From contig OW203985.1 in NCBI GenBank assembly GCA_934047225.1, positions 10,743,501 through 10,807,500 of the forward strand: a stretch of 64,000 bases of DNA, read 5' to 3'. The notes beneath the pieces are model-generated. The model made no database searches. It saw nothing but the letters and a program-made list of their open reading frames with translations, and was not told where the DNA came from. Made by a program: the position numbers and the translations under genes. Below are positions 45,683-56,481 of the stretch, piece after piece; within the stretch, counting starts at the first letter, position 1; every line of letters starts with the position of its first letter. The DNA comes from Ypsolopha sequella (Eukaryota; Arthropoda; Insecta; Lepidoptera; Ypsolophidae).

Positions 45683-46154
45683 TACATCTGCATTCACTTT
45701 TTCGAAACAGTATAATAAATACTGGCTGGTTAGACCAAATAATATGGGAGATATTTTATAGCGAAATCATGCAACTTTACAATTTACACACTATGTATGT
45801 ATTTACGTATTTACATATTTATTTACATATCTAAATTACAACTTTACATTTTACTCAAAACAAAGTTCGAAAATGAAACGAAAACGAAAACTGAACTTTG
45901 TTTTCGTCTTTTTCTGAAAGAAAATCAGAATATTAACTTCTTGTGATATGTCACTTTCTTGCTTACGCTTAGGCTCCAAATAAGCGATTGAGAAAATAAA
46001 AACCCCTTTCCGCTTATATTAGTATAATTATCTTACTAATAAAAAAACAAATATTTTTATGGAGCTCGCTCAGACGGATGGAGAAACGAAAAACTAGAGT
46101 TTGACAAAATTGGAAACAAACAAGGAGCCGGATTGTGAAAAACCCGCCTTTTTC
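45683..46154. other. No gene seen
   Basis: AT-rich spacer. ATTTACATATTTATTTACATA is a local simple repeat near 45805-45830. Confidence 0.5.
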
Positions 46155-46256
46155 TAATTGAGGCGGTCAGTGCTAAAGTGACACAAGTCGGGACACAATT
46201 AAAAATCAAACGTGTCTAGAAAAGTTAGGCCACTTTAGCGCTGACCGCCTCAATTA
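46155..46256. repeat. Hairpin, 26-base arms
   Basis: TAATTGAGGCGGTCAGTGCT plus AAAGTG is mirrored by CACTTT plus AGCGCTGACCGCCTCAATTA with one mismatch. TTAATTG-type ends may be a target site. Ten bases separate it from the next hairpin. Confidence 0.8.
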
Positions 46257-46266
46257 ATCGAAATAT

Positions 46267-46347
46267 CAGAAACCAATGGAAACTGCCATGGCAGCAAACA
46301 TACTCGTATATCGTGTTTGCTGCCATGGCAGTTTCCATTGGTTTCTG
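46267..46347. repeat. Perfect 34-base-arm hairpin with 13-base loop
   Basis: CAGAAACCAATGGAAACTGC is the start of the left arm; the right arm ends GCAGTTTCCATTGGTTTCTG. All 34 pairs match, and the loop is TACTCGTATATCG. The length and perfection resemble either a very young foldback or a small-RNA precursor. No flanking duplication is evident. Confidence 0.85.
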
Positions 46348-46658
46348 TAAATTAAAATTTTAAAGTTTTAAATTGTAATTTACAGATACCATATTTATAA
46401 TACCACAGATTTGGCGGAGGGACGTTTCACTCAACAAAAGTTTGCAGATTTCTAAACCTTGATAGAACAAAAGTAGGAAATACAATAAAATCAAATACAT
46501 ATTACATAAAATAAAAAAACAAAAAGTTTATTCTATTTTCACATTAGTGCTTGGAATCACCTTATAAGCAAAATATTGCCTGTGCCAGGTGAATTGACTC
46601 CTTCATATCTTCACTTCAGACACTTTAAAATTTTAATTAACTAAGTAGGTAGATACTA

Positions 46659-46821
46659 AAGGAGATTCTGAAGGCTTTAATTTTAGTTTTACTGCTGTCA
46701 AAACTTAAATTTTTCCAAAGTAATTTAGCTTTTGTTCTCAACGCTTATGAACTATGTTGCAATGAACAAAATTTAGTTTTGACAGCACTAAAACTAAAAT
46801 TAAAGCCCTCAGAATCGGCTT
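46659..46821. mobile_element. 163-bp TA-flanked MITE
   Basis: AAGGAGATTCTGAAGGCTTT plus AATTTTAGTTTTA and its mirror TAAAACTAAAATTAAAGCCC form arms of about 55 bases with few mismatches; GCTGTCAAAACTTAAATTTT is mirrored by AAAATTTAGTTTTGACAGC. TA on both sides. Confidence 0.8.
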
Positions 46822-46823
46822 TA

Positions 46824-48114
46824 TCATAACATTAATATTAATGAAATGCTTCTCGTCTTTTAATGTAAACCTAACGTTACAACTTGAGCTTTTCACTAGC
46901 ATTTAGTTGATTTTGAATAAAATATCACCTTAATTATTATGTATTTGAAGTAATAAAAATCTACAAGTATTTGTGGTCCAAAGTTCAGCGGTTATTTTTC
47001 TAAGGTGGTAGCCCTGCAAGATTGCACCGAAGAAGTGTGATGAGGGGGTGGGGAAAAAAGCGATATAAGTTTGGGTGAAAATGGAGGCGCATTTACGAAA
47101 ATATTGTGCTTAAGCTTAAGTAGGTGGAGGCGCCTCACGGCTGAAACAAGTGAGGGTTTATTACTTGAGAGTGATGTTATTGGTGCGATATTTCTTACCG
47201 TATGAAGTATTATTGTGGTGGAAGAATTATGAGTCTGAAGAAGGTTTGTTGTTCTTTGTGAAATATGAATTTCAAACGACCGTGTACTGATGTACCTAAA
47301 ACCGTTATAGGACATTTTCTAATGATATTAAAAAGAACAAGGTTTTTATCAGTTACCGTACAAGGAATGTCTGAAATTAATTCTCGAATTACCCAGACAG
47401 GTACCAACAAGGCAGAACATAACTTGTCTCATTCACACAAATTAGGAACCAAGCCACTCGTGTAGCCTGCGTCTGAACAACCAAGCCTCTCCCTCAAAAA
47501 CAAACCCAATTGTGTTTGTAAAACGAGTCAAATTTGCTCTACTATCGCACAAGGAGCTGCGAAAACAGCATGTAATCTGCCATCGTCTTCATTTCATTAA
47601 GGGTCTGCCGACGAGAGGCTTGCCCCGTCCTAAGTCACCCCAAAGACTGCGCTTAAGAGGAATGGTTTTGGCACCGCAAAATGGCGTAAGTCAAGAAGGC
47701 TTGTTTACGAAAACATTAGGCGTAGAAAATAATAATGAAATATATACGAGGGACAAAATTTTCCAAATATGTAAATTGCAATGAACGCCGCGCGTCCCTG
47801 TAATCCCGACCCATGCCTAACATTGTTTGAGAAAAATACTATACAGGCTGTAAAAGCAAAGGCAAGAATCCTTCTAGGTTATGTTAGTATGAATCATACA
47901 GTGTTTAAAAAAAATAGCGGCAATTTTTTTTTATGTAGCAGTATCACATAATAACACGATTTGTTAAACTTGAAATTCTCTAATCCGGTGGACACTCTCG
48001 CTGGTTGTTGACCTCTGATAGCGTCAGTAGCACAGAACATAATTACTCAATGTGATTGGTCGTTACCGCACTTCGGGGTGAATGAACTGCATTGGTAAGA
48101 GTGCGTAGCTGGAT
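46824..48114. other. No gene called; overlapping open frames on both strands
   Basis: 46990-47790 has several overlapping 66-107-codon frames on both strands. None shows a recognisable domain, and the plus and minus frames coincide, which suggests composition rather than coding. The segment is less AT-rich than its neighbours, so a decayed gene or element is possible. Confidence 0.35.
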
Positions 48115-48272
48115 CTTAAAAAAAAAATGTGAAATCTAGAAATAAAAAATCTGTTGTTTCATACTTTTGGTCGAGTAGCTACGTAACTTTTTTATGGAAC
48201 AGCAAAATCAAATATTTTAGCTGAGCCACCTTGGCTCCATAGTATAAGTTGTTTGCGGCTTCCGCAACTTTA
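48115..48272. mobile_element. MITE family H3, truncated copy
   Basis: GTAGCTACGTAACTTTTTTA and TATGGAACAGC, then GCGGCTTCCGCAACTTTAT, match the right two thirds of the element at 13789-14021. The left arm is missing. Confidence 0.65.
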
Positions 48273-48886
48273 TCTTAACAGTATACGATTATGCCTCGGC
48301 GGAAACGGATATTGCCTGTCTCATAGTAGGCCTCACCTAAAACCTCAACAGGCTATACCCTTCTTTCCGCCGCTAGGACACGATGTACTATTTTTTGTTT
48401 AAAAAAAAAGTCTACAATTTTATACGTACTTAGATCGCTGTATTTGTTTTAATTATAGCGAGCCAAAGGCTTTTGAATTCTTATAATTTTATATTTTTCT
48501 AGTTTTTAAATTAAATTTTGTAAGTTTTAATTTTAATTATTTCTACTTGGGTTTTATTTTATTAATTTTTATTTATTAATTTTATTTATTGTAAATACGT
48601 TTATAAGAATGCAGTTCATACAACTAAATAACATTTTAATTTTGTTGGGAAGTCATTTGAAAGCTTCTTGGGTTTGACGAATATTTCTCATTGTTGTTGT
48701 TTGATACAATATTTGGTGAAAAATATTGAAGTAAAAAATCAGTAAGTATCACATCACATAATATATTATTAGTACTCACAGATATTCAGCTTCGCACGTG
48801 GGAATCCTCATTCATCTGGTCGCTTGGTGAACACTTTGGACCAGGCCTTAACAAACAACAATAAAAAAAAAAAAAAAAAAAAAAAG
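48273..48886 (+). repeat. Probable retroposon 3' region ending in poly(A)
   Basis: AACAAACAACAATAAAA leads into a run of about 22 A at 48863-48884. The preceding GC-richer words CTGGTCGCTTGGTGAACACT and CCTCGGCGGAAACGG give it a retroposon-like look. No protein motif is visible, so the extent upstream is a guess. Confidence 0.4.
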
Positions 48887-50948
48887 GACTCGAAATATAT
48901 CTTGCCCATATTAATTACTGTGTATAATTTATAAAAAAACAACTATATATATCAATATTTATAAAGAAAAGCCGAATGGTAACATTATATTTTATTACTA
49001 GTATTAGATAGCTTCTACAGGTTATAAACTTAATTATGTACTTTCTTCAAAGGAAGTCATTCTTTACCTTGAGGAGAAAAACAAATTTGAAAAAAAAAAA
49101 CGCAAGAAAAATATTTTATTTGCTTACAATTTTTTTTTCATTTATGTACTTAACAATTTTATTCTTGTTAAATATCTGATGTATAATTTAAAGGCTTGTG
49201 TGATCAGTTGAAATCAGTTGAAAAAACAAAGACTAAAAAATTAAAAAAGACATATATTTTAATGAAGATTTTACTTTGAAAATAAACGAATGTAAAATTT
49301 TGTTATTACCAATATTTAGATTTCGCTCCAACCAAGGGCTTTTTTCCACTCTGTTTAACCCTTTCGAGCGAAAACAGATTTAAAATAGTCTAATGCCATT
49401 TGGTGCAGTACCTATTTAATAGCAACATATAATTTCTTTGAATTTTTCAACTTGTCACCACCTTCGACCGAATGTGATAAATATTTCCTCAGAACAATCA
49501 TTGTTCTGAGAATATTTCTTTTTCATCTGTCAAAATTTGATATTTCTCACATATTGGATGCGCCCATATTAGCAAATAAGACATAGACTTCTTGACCTTT
49601 AGTCGTTTAGATCGCCCAAGTTGTGATAAAATGTGTGACTCAAGCTGTGTCACAGTAGCCCGTGCTCGCCCTGCAGAAGTTTTCTGAGATGTGGAAGCGC
49701 GTCGTTTTTGGCAGCTTATATGAAGACGGAATACTGCTTACTTTTCTCTACTGTGCCCCTAGTGTGCACAGAACGTTAATTAAGTTCGTTATCACCTCGC
49801 TTGCTATAACACGTTCGACACGCTACCTCTGCGATCACATTCCCACTAGAAACGAAACTTCGCAACTCATTCTCAACTCTATATCACCTTTAAAATGTTT
49901 AAAAATAAAACTTCCCTCGATAATGATGCTAATTCAATTTTATCGAACACGGCAGACAACGGAGGGAACTCAATTAAAAAAGATATCTCAATTATTCTCG
50001 ATTGATTCCATTTTAAAATTCCTTGTCTGGTATTTTCATCGATAAAAATGTCGATGAAGTTGAAATGAACTCGTGATAATATTTGCCTGGATATTTCATT
50101 TCAAAAGTGGAACTCTGGCCACTAATGTTAGAACTTTTGTTAAATTTCATAACAATATGTTAGAGTCTCGTAGGAACGGATAAAAAGCCACAAACTCCTG
50201 TCCCACTTTGCTGGAGTTTCAGAACAGTCGCCAAGCAAAAAGTTAAATTGAAACATCCCACAGCTAGGGGGGAAATCTGAAACGTTGAATAAGGCAAATA
50301 TTAAATTGTATAAATAAACTAGTTAATAGTTAACTTTGGTTGAAAATTAAATTATTGTGAATCAGCAATACTCCGAAAGACAAAGTTCTGCTTGGTTATT
50401 TTGGTAAATCAACAGAGCAAATGCAAGCACATAATAAGAACTAGAAACGAAGGTTTCTGCGGTCATAGTACATTACTGCTGAGACCAAGAAAGTGAGCTC
50501 TCCCTGGCTGAGTATGTATAGCGCTTTATATATGTATAGCGCTATAGCGCTTTTCTCAAATCTAGACAATTTATAGTAGTTAAATAAAATAAAATAAACT
50601 CATTATATTGAAAGTCACGTTGCTCATATTGGGGCCAAATTTCGCGAAGCGGTATAAGAAAGCTCTATTTAAACTTACCTCAAAATGTCAAACGAAAAAT
50701 GATTCGTTTCAAGTCGAGCACTTATAGGCGGAAAATTCGATTCATGATGTAAACTACGTAGGTACGTACAAGTTTTTCACAACAAATAAGTGCCATGCTT
50801 TTTCTTCTCATACTTGGACGTTAGTGTAGGCTGCGTTCAGTTTGATCGTCGGACGACGCCGACGCCCGCCTTACACTGACAGCAGGATAGCATATTATTA
50901 AAATTTAAGACTGTAATGGTTTTAAATGTAAAAACAACAAAATTAATC
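48887..50948. other. No gene seen
   Basis: The 127-codon plus-strand frame at 49662-50045 has no recognised motif and no support. A small perfect hairpin CTCAGAACAAT/ATTGTTCTGAG lies at 49491-49513. TATAGCGCT words cluster at 50517-50550. Confidence 0.45.
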
Positions 50949-53100
50949 CTCAGAATAAGGAATACAAATAGAAGCCTGGCTAAAATAAGAACTGGACATT
51001 AGCCATTGTACTCATCTAACGTAAATTACTCCTGTGTACGAGTGAATGAAACGACGGACCGCACTTACTTTATATTTTTTCCTGGTGTGTCACTAGATTG
51101 AACCAAACAAATGTCAGATGGATGTAATTTGGATGTATTTTAAAAATTATAATACCATCAAATTAAATATGTCTCATCATTGTATCGTTGTGTTGTAATA
51201 TCGTTCGTTGCGTGCATCACATCTTAATTTGGTGGCATCGAAATGTCTAATGCATTTTGCGAAAGTTTACAGCTTCACCGAGAGAAATTAAATATTTTGG
51301 TGCTCTTCCTCTCGAAATTCGTGAAAGTGTGATTTATTATTGTTTGTGTTGATTGTTTTTTTAACTTTTAAGGCTGTAAATCGCATACAGGAAGAAAAGA
51401 AAACAACAATGAAGCAATATCATTTCATCGGTGAGTTCTGATAGTTTTTATGTTAATAAGTTGCAGGATCATACCTAAAACTCAGTAACAATAATAGTAG
51501 TTCTTGTAAATCATACTCGTGTTCAATTCTACACCGATATTTACCTGTTTTATATAGATTTTCTGCCGACTATTAGAGGTTATGTTTTACGCATAGTGAT
51601 GTACTAAACTCCGTGTGGCAAACTATCGAACATTGGTTCCCGCGGCAGCCGTGCATAAAGAAAGGATAATACCGCAGATTAATTGCAGCGCGAGTTAAAA
51701 GAAAAATAATGCCGAATAAATATCGCTATATTTTTTTGTTACAGATTTCCAAAAAGGGAAGAATTAAAAAGTGAATGGCTTAGACGAATAATTAGACCAA
51801 ATTGGGCAATTAAAAAAAGCAGTCATATTTGTTCGAAACACTTTACGCCGGATTCTTTTGGGCCAAACGAAAATTTAAAATGGAGACGGTTAAAAGCAGA
51901 TGCTTTACCGACGTTATATTTACCAGATACAGACACATTGGTAACCTTTAAATAATTATGTATAATTGCATTATCAATCTTGTTTGTTTCAATAATTTTT
52001 CAATTTTAGGCAACAGAACCAGTACCTATGGATGTCTGTGGTGTAGAAAAGTGCATACTTCTATGTTCGCAAATCGTTCTGAAAGGCCTGTTCAGAACTT
52101 GTACGTTACTTCTGTGATCGACTTCACGAAGAAATTCCGCAGATCAAGACATTTTCGTACTTAGTGGTTGACAATAAAAGTACTTTGACAGGGTAGTTCT
52201 ATCGTGAAATGAATTTTGGGAATGCTTATTGTCTTGAACTGCGCATAATTTGGTTTCTTATTACAGGTTATTAAGTATTTTAATCGTTCATTATTTGTTA
52301 TTAGTTATTATTCAAGATAACTTGATGTTTATTTGATAGAAATAATGAAAAAAAATTAAATTACCTCTGTAGTAATTGCGCTGTCATCGCTCATCATTGA
52401 CATAATATTATTATTACGAATCCTATAAGTCTATGATTATTATGATTTCTATTGTTGCGATTAATTCCTTCCTCCTTGATTGAACAAAGACGCGACATCA
52501 ACGAACATCTATGTGATTGAGTTAAGAGGCGACTTAAAGGTATCCACTTAAATAGTTTACGGTTGTATCTCTGATACAAGCTACAGCATTTTTTGTACTA
52601 GAAACAAGCACAATTTTGGACTTAACTTATGTACCTACCTGCCTACGATATAGTAATTTGTACTTAATAAAAAATATTATGCTAAACGAAAGATATCCTT
52701 TTATTAATTCCTTATTACACAATATAACATGTGTCCCACTGGGGTAGACAGAGACCGCTTTGCTATTAATTCTCTTGGCCTCCTTCCAAAGCAAGAGGAT
52801 GTCACCACAAAGGTCGGTGCGTCCTGCATTCTCTTTTTTTTCACACTTTGATACGATATAATGTGTGGTAAGCAGATTGGTCGTGGTTCATTTCGATTTG
52901 GTTTATTTATCGTAGTCAAAAATCGACATTGTTACATCACTAGCAAAGCAACGAACTAGTGACAACCTACCTAATTAAGAAAAAACTAATACATATCCAT
53001 CTCTCTCTAACGCACTAGAATGTCGTAAGAAAATCAAGGATAGGTGTCTTTCTCCGCGTATTATTTTAGCCAGGCTTCTATTTGTATTCCTTATTCTGAG
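50949..53100 (+). mobile_element. P-element-like transposon, copy B
   Basis: Termini CTCAGAATAAGGAATACAA and TTGTATTCCTTATTCTGAG, with a perfect 8-bp duplication AATTAATC at 50941-50948 and 53101-53108. It is 2152 bp and collinear with copy A after removal of A's three inserts. It therefore carries the empty sites ACAATAATAG (about 51489), GATTAATTGCAG (about 51677) and TTTTATTAATTCC (about 52699). Confidence 0.93.
51372..52117 (+). pseudogene. THAP-domain gene of P-like element B, start codon deleted
   Basis: Exon 1 keeps GCKSHTGRKENNNEAISFHR-coding sequence to 51430 and the GTGAGT donor, but about 20 bases including the ATG and first cysteine codon are replaced by ACTTTTAA. Exon 2 (51745-51940) is open throughout, with Arg at the position that is a stop in copy A and the CSKH zinc ligands intact. 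Exon 3 (from 52010) diverges and stops at 52115-52117, 14 codons earlier than in A. Intron 1 is 314 bp, which shows the size before the insertions in A. Neither copy could make a complete THAP domain from its own start. Confidence 0.78.
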
Positions 53101-53108
53101 AATTAATC

Positions 53109-53708
53109 TATTTTAAACAAAATTAATATATTATTTTCGTTATTATTTTTGCAATTATAAAATATAGCAAACATCTTCAGAATGTATTCTGAACACGAAA
53201 TTGAAATTAATTTAATTTTTTTTTTCAACTAGCCGCTTAAAACCTCATGATCACCAAACTCCTTTGTCTCATAAAAACAACGACACGGATAGTTTTAAAA
53301 ATAAACATATGGCATGTAATGGACTTTCATAGTAATTTACTCGACACTTACTGGAGACTTGAAATAGCTCTCCAGGATGAAGTACTCACTGGCTTGTCTT
53401 TGCGGTACCTATAAAATAATAATAATACAATATATAAAAAAAAAACTATAATATTACAAATAAAACATGATAGGCGTACGTCCTGGTCGATGACGCTATG
53501 TGTTTCCAGATTCTAATCCACCAGCAGACTCTATTGTATTTATCTGTAAAAAACAGCTTGGTGAAATGTACAAGTTTCAATTCAATCCGTTGATTGATTG
53601 TGTAGCAAGCTCCAAAGTGACTGTAAAAATTATTATTCACCGACGAGCGAGAGTCAATAAATAATACAAAAAAGGTGTCGTCATGGCTCAACAGACTAAT
53701 GTTTACCC
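53109..53708. other. No gene seen
   Basis: AT-rich spacer between the P-like element and the palindromic element. An 81-codon minus-strand frame at 53446-53691 shows no motif. Confidence 0.45.
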
Positions 53709-53841
53709 GAATATCACTCTTACGGTTAAACGTCAGTTACTTAGCACAAAGTGCATAACTTAACTTTGTTTTTCTTGTTTGGGAGTTAAAAAATAAAAAT
53801 AATTTTGGTATGTTGCAGTTAACACCAATAATTCAGTATTA

Positions 53842-56208
53842 AGGTAAATGCAGCTATCAACGACCCATCAAAATTTGGCAGGTATTACCGACCCATTCAG
53901 CTTATTCGTATTTTTTCGCGTTTGGAAAGAATTCTGTAAAAAAGAGTAAAAGAGAAAACACACGTGTGTCTATTGTCTACCGTATGAACTAACGTTAATA
54001 TGCGTAGGAATTCGGGAAAGAGACAAAAACTATTAGTTTCTGTGACGGCGGTGAGTGCGACGTTTGTGTCATACTGATCCTTGTTCATACGGGTAAGTAC
54101 GCATACGTTTTGTTTAGGTGATTTTTTGCGTACGTAATATATATAAGCTTATTATGAATACACAGATAAATCAATTTAAGTATGTTTTTATCATTTCAAA
54201 ACTTTATTTATTTATGTAAGGTGTACTTTGAACTCATAGTTTGAATTAAAATAGAACGGTAATAGCTTCATTCATTTAAACAGTTGCATCTATTACCGCC
54301 CCATACTTATCCAATGGGTCGGTAATGGCTCACGTGCTACTTTTTGTTTTATCTCATTTTTGTAAATAAGTGCGAATCAAACTATTTTTTTATTAATATG
54401 ATTTAAATATGAAGTAATCTGATCTTATAATAATTTATTAGCGACCCAAGCTTTGTTATTTACTAAGCGTGTTTTTACTGTGACACATCTACAATGTTTT
54501 GTTAAATTTCTCCATGGAAACTCTGAAAACAAACACTTATAAATTCGCTTATAACTTACAATATATGTGTGTATATAGAAAACAAAATAACTAGATCGTT
54601 CATTTATAGTACCTAATATGATTAAGGATTTCATTAAAAGAAAAAAATCCTTTTTTGTATGGATCGGTTAAAGATTTACATATTCTTAATAGACCACTGA
54701 TTACCGATCCACATGAGTCGGCAATGGCATCAATGAGAACATAGTTACCGATTCTATACATCCATCCATACATCAGCCTGTAATATCTTATGTATCTGTC
54801 TGTATGTATCTTAAACCTTGAAGTAATGCATGATGATTTGCTACCGATACAACCAGACCAAGGATCAGCTGAGATTGAGGAATCCAAATTACTACAGTAC
54901 ATTGAAAAACCTCAAGTAATTGTGAATGAAGAAATTGTTCCAAAAGAAACAAAAATATTATCGATAAAACTTGCACGTCGCTCTTTCACGCACCTCTTCA
55001 ACATTTATTGAGAGATGGAAAAGATGAAGGCCAACCATTGCGAACGTCAACTCCTCACGGAGACCACAATAGTTCTATGATGTGTGTGCCTGAAGTAGAC
55101 AATCAGAATAATGAGTTTTCTACGTCTTTCACTACTGTAATAATTTCAGAACGAGAAAAAGAAAACGAAAGACTCATCCAACGGCTTGACAGAAATATAT
55201 CTGCAAAAAATTCCCATAGCACCAAAGAAAATTTAACATCACCTAGAGAGAAAGACGAGATACCGAGTACGAGCACACCATTCCAAAAAATTCCAACACT
55301 CTTCAAAGACATTCCAACACCCTTCAAAAATGCTTTACGTTTTCCAAAAACAAATGAAGATAAGACAAAGAAGAAAGTAAACAAAAAGTTAACACCTACA
55401 ATCGCAATATATAACGAGTTTATGGAGTATCAGCGAAGGATAGAGTGAGAAAAAGAAGAAAAAAAATCTAGAAAACAGACAAAGAAACTGGAAACCTGGA
55501 AAAAAGAACAAAAAAAGGCACTGAAACGTAAAAATCAAGAAGACGCTCTCAAGAAGAAAAAAAAGTGAACAAAAACTCGTTAAAAAATCAGTTAGTGGAT
55601 CATATCACTACAAATAAAAATAAAAAAACTCAAGGAGAACCTGGGTACTCTGGAATTGAAAAAGTTGACAACGAAGATACTCCTGCTTCGATAATAAATA
55701 ATTCTTAGCAATCAGATTCAGAATCTGAGTGTTCAATTTTTAATTATAAAAGTAAGTTTGCAAGAGAGTTGGTAAAACGCCGATGCTTTTATAATTCTGA
55801 GTCAGATTTTGATGATTTGATTTAATCATTTAGTCATTCGTTATCTTTCTTAACTATGCCTATACCAAAAATGTGATGTCAGTACCAAATGCCTAAAAAT
55901 ATTTTCCAAAAAAAAGATTTATTAAATGACTAATTTCTTTACGCTCGGCAATAGATTCATGAAAATGGGTAATAGCTTCACAACCGTTGGGTTGGGTCGG
56001 TAATAGCAACAATCGACATCTAAAACAAAAAATACATTATTCCTAAGATGAACTTCTATTAATTCATTAGAAAGATAATAAAATACAATATATAATACAT
56101 ATTTACAAATAAAAACAAGGAATAGACGGTTTTAGTTACCAACACACCTAATATTAATCATCTATTTCAAAACTTGCTTAAAGGGGTCGGTAATAGCTGC
56201 ATTTACCT
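53842..56208 (+). mobile_element. pogo-like Tc1/mariner element, copy B
   Basis: AGGTAAATGCAGCTATCAAC and its mirror GGTCGGTAATAGCTGCATTT ACCT, TA on both sides (53840-53841, 56209-56210). It is 2367 bp, six bases longer than copy A, and shares the same structure and the same missing transposase core. TATTACCGACCC-type words recur near both ends and at 54293-54329. Confidence 0.88.
54829..55824 (+). pseudogene. pogo/Tigger-type transposase C-terminus, broken, copy B
   Basis: The frame opens with MHDDLLPIQPDQGSAEIEES, shifts near 55010, continues to STPFQKIPTLFKDIPTPFKN and RFPKTNEDKTKKKVNKKLTP (to about 55400), reaches EFMEYQRRIE and then a stop at 55446. Beyond it Lys/Glu-rich residues, then SDSESE and FDDLI before a final stop near 55822, complete the tail. 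It matches the C-terminal part of pogo-like transposases after the DDE domain. More residues are in one frame here (146 codons) than in copy A. Confidence 0.65.
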
Positions 56209-56481
56209 TAGTGAAGTTTATAAAACATGAATTTGAAATTTAATGCACAATTAGTCATGATATTGTCCAAACAAAGTAAAAACAGCATTTTAAGTTAGTT
56301 TTGGCAAGATCATGACTAATTATGTAGACAATTTTGAACTCGTGCTTTATCAACCTCACTAATACTGAACTATTGGTGTCAAATGGCACATACCAAAATG
56401 CTTTTCAATTTAAATTTATAATCAAGAAAAACAAAGTTAAGTTATGCACTTTGCACTAAGCAACTGACTTTTAACCTTAAA

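Noticed and set aside
47265..47784. Overlapping open frames on both strands as a host gene
   Set aside because: Plus and minus frames coincide, no domain is recognised and no splice or promoter context supports either.
49662..50045. 127-codon open frame, plus strand
   Set aside because: No recognisable motif; begins in undistinguished sequence and has no neighbouring exon signals.
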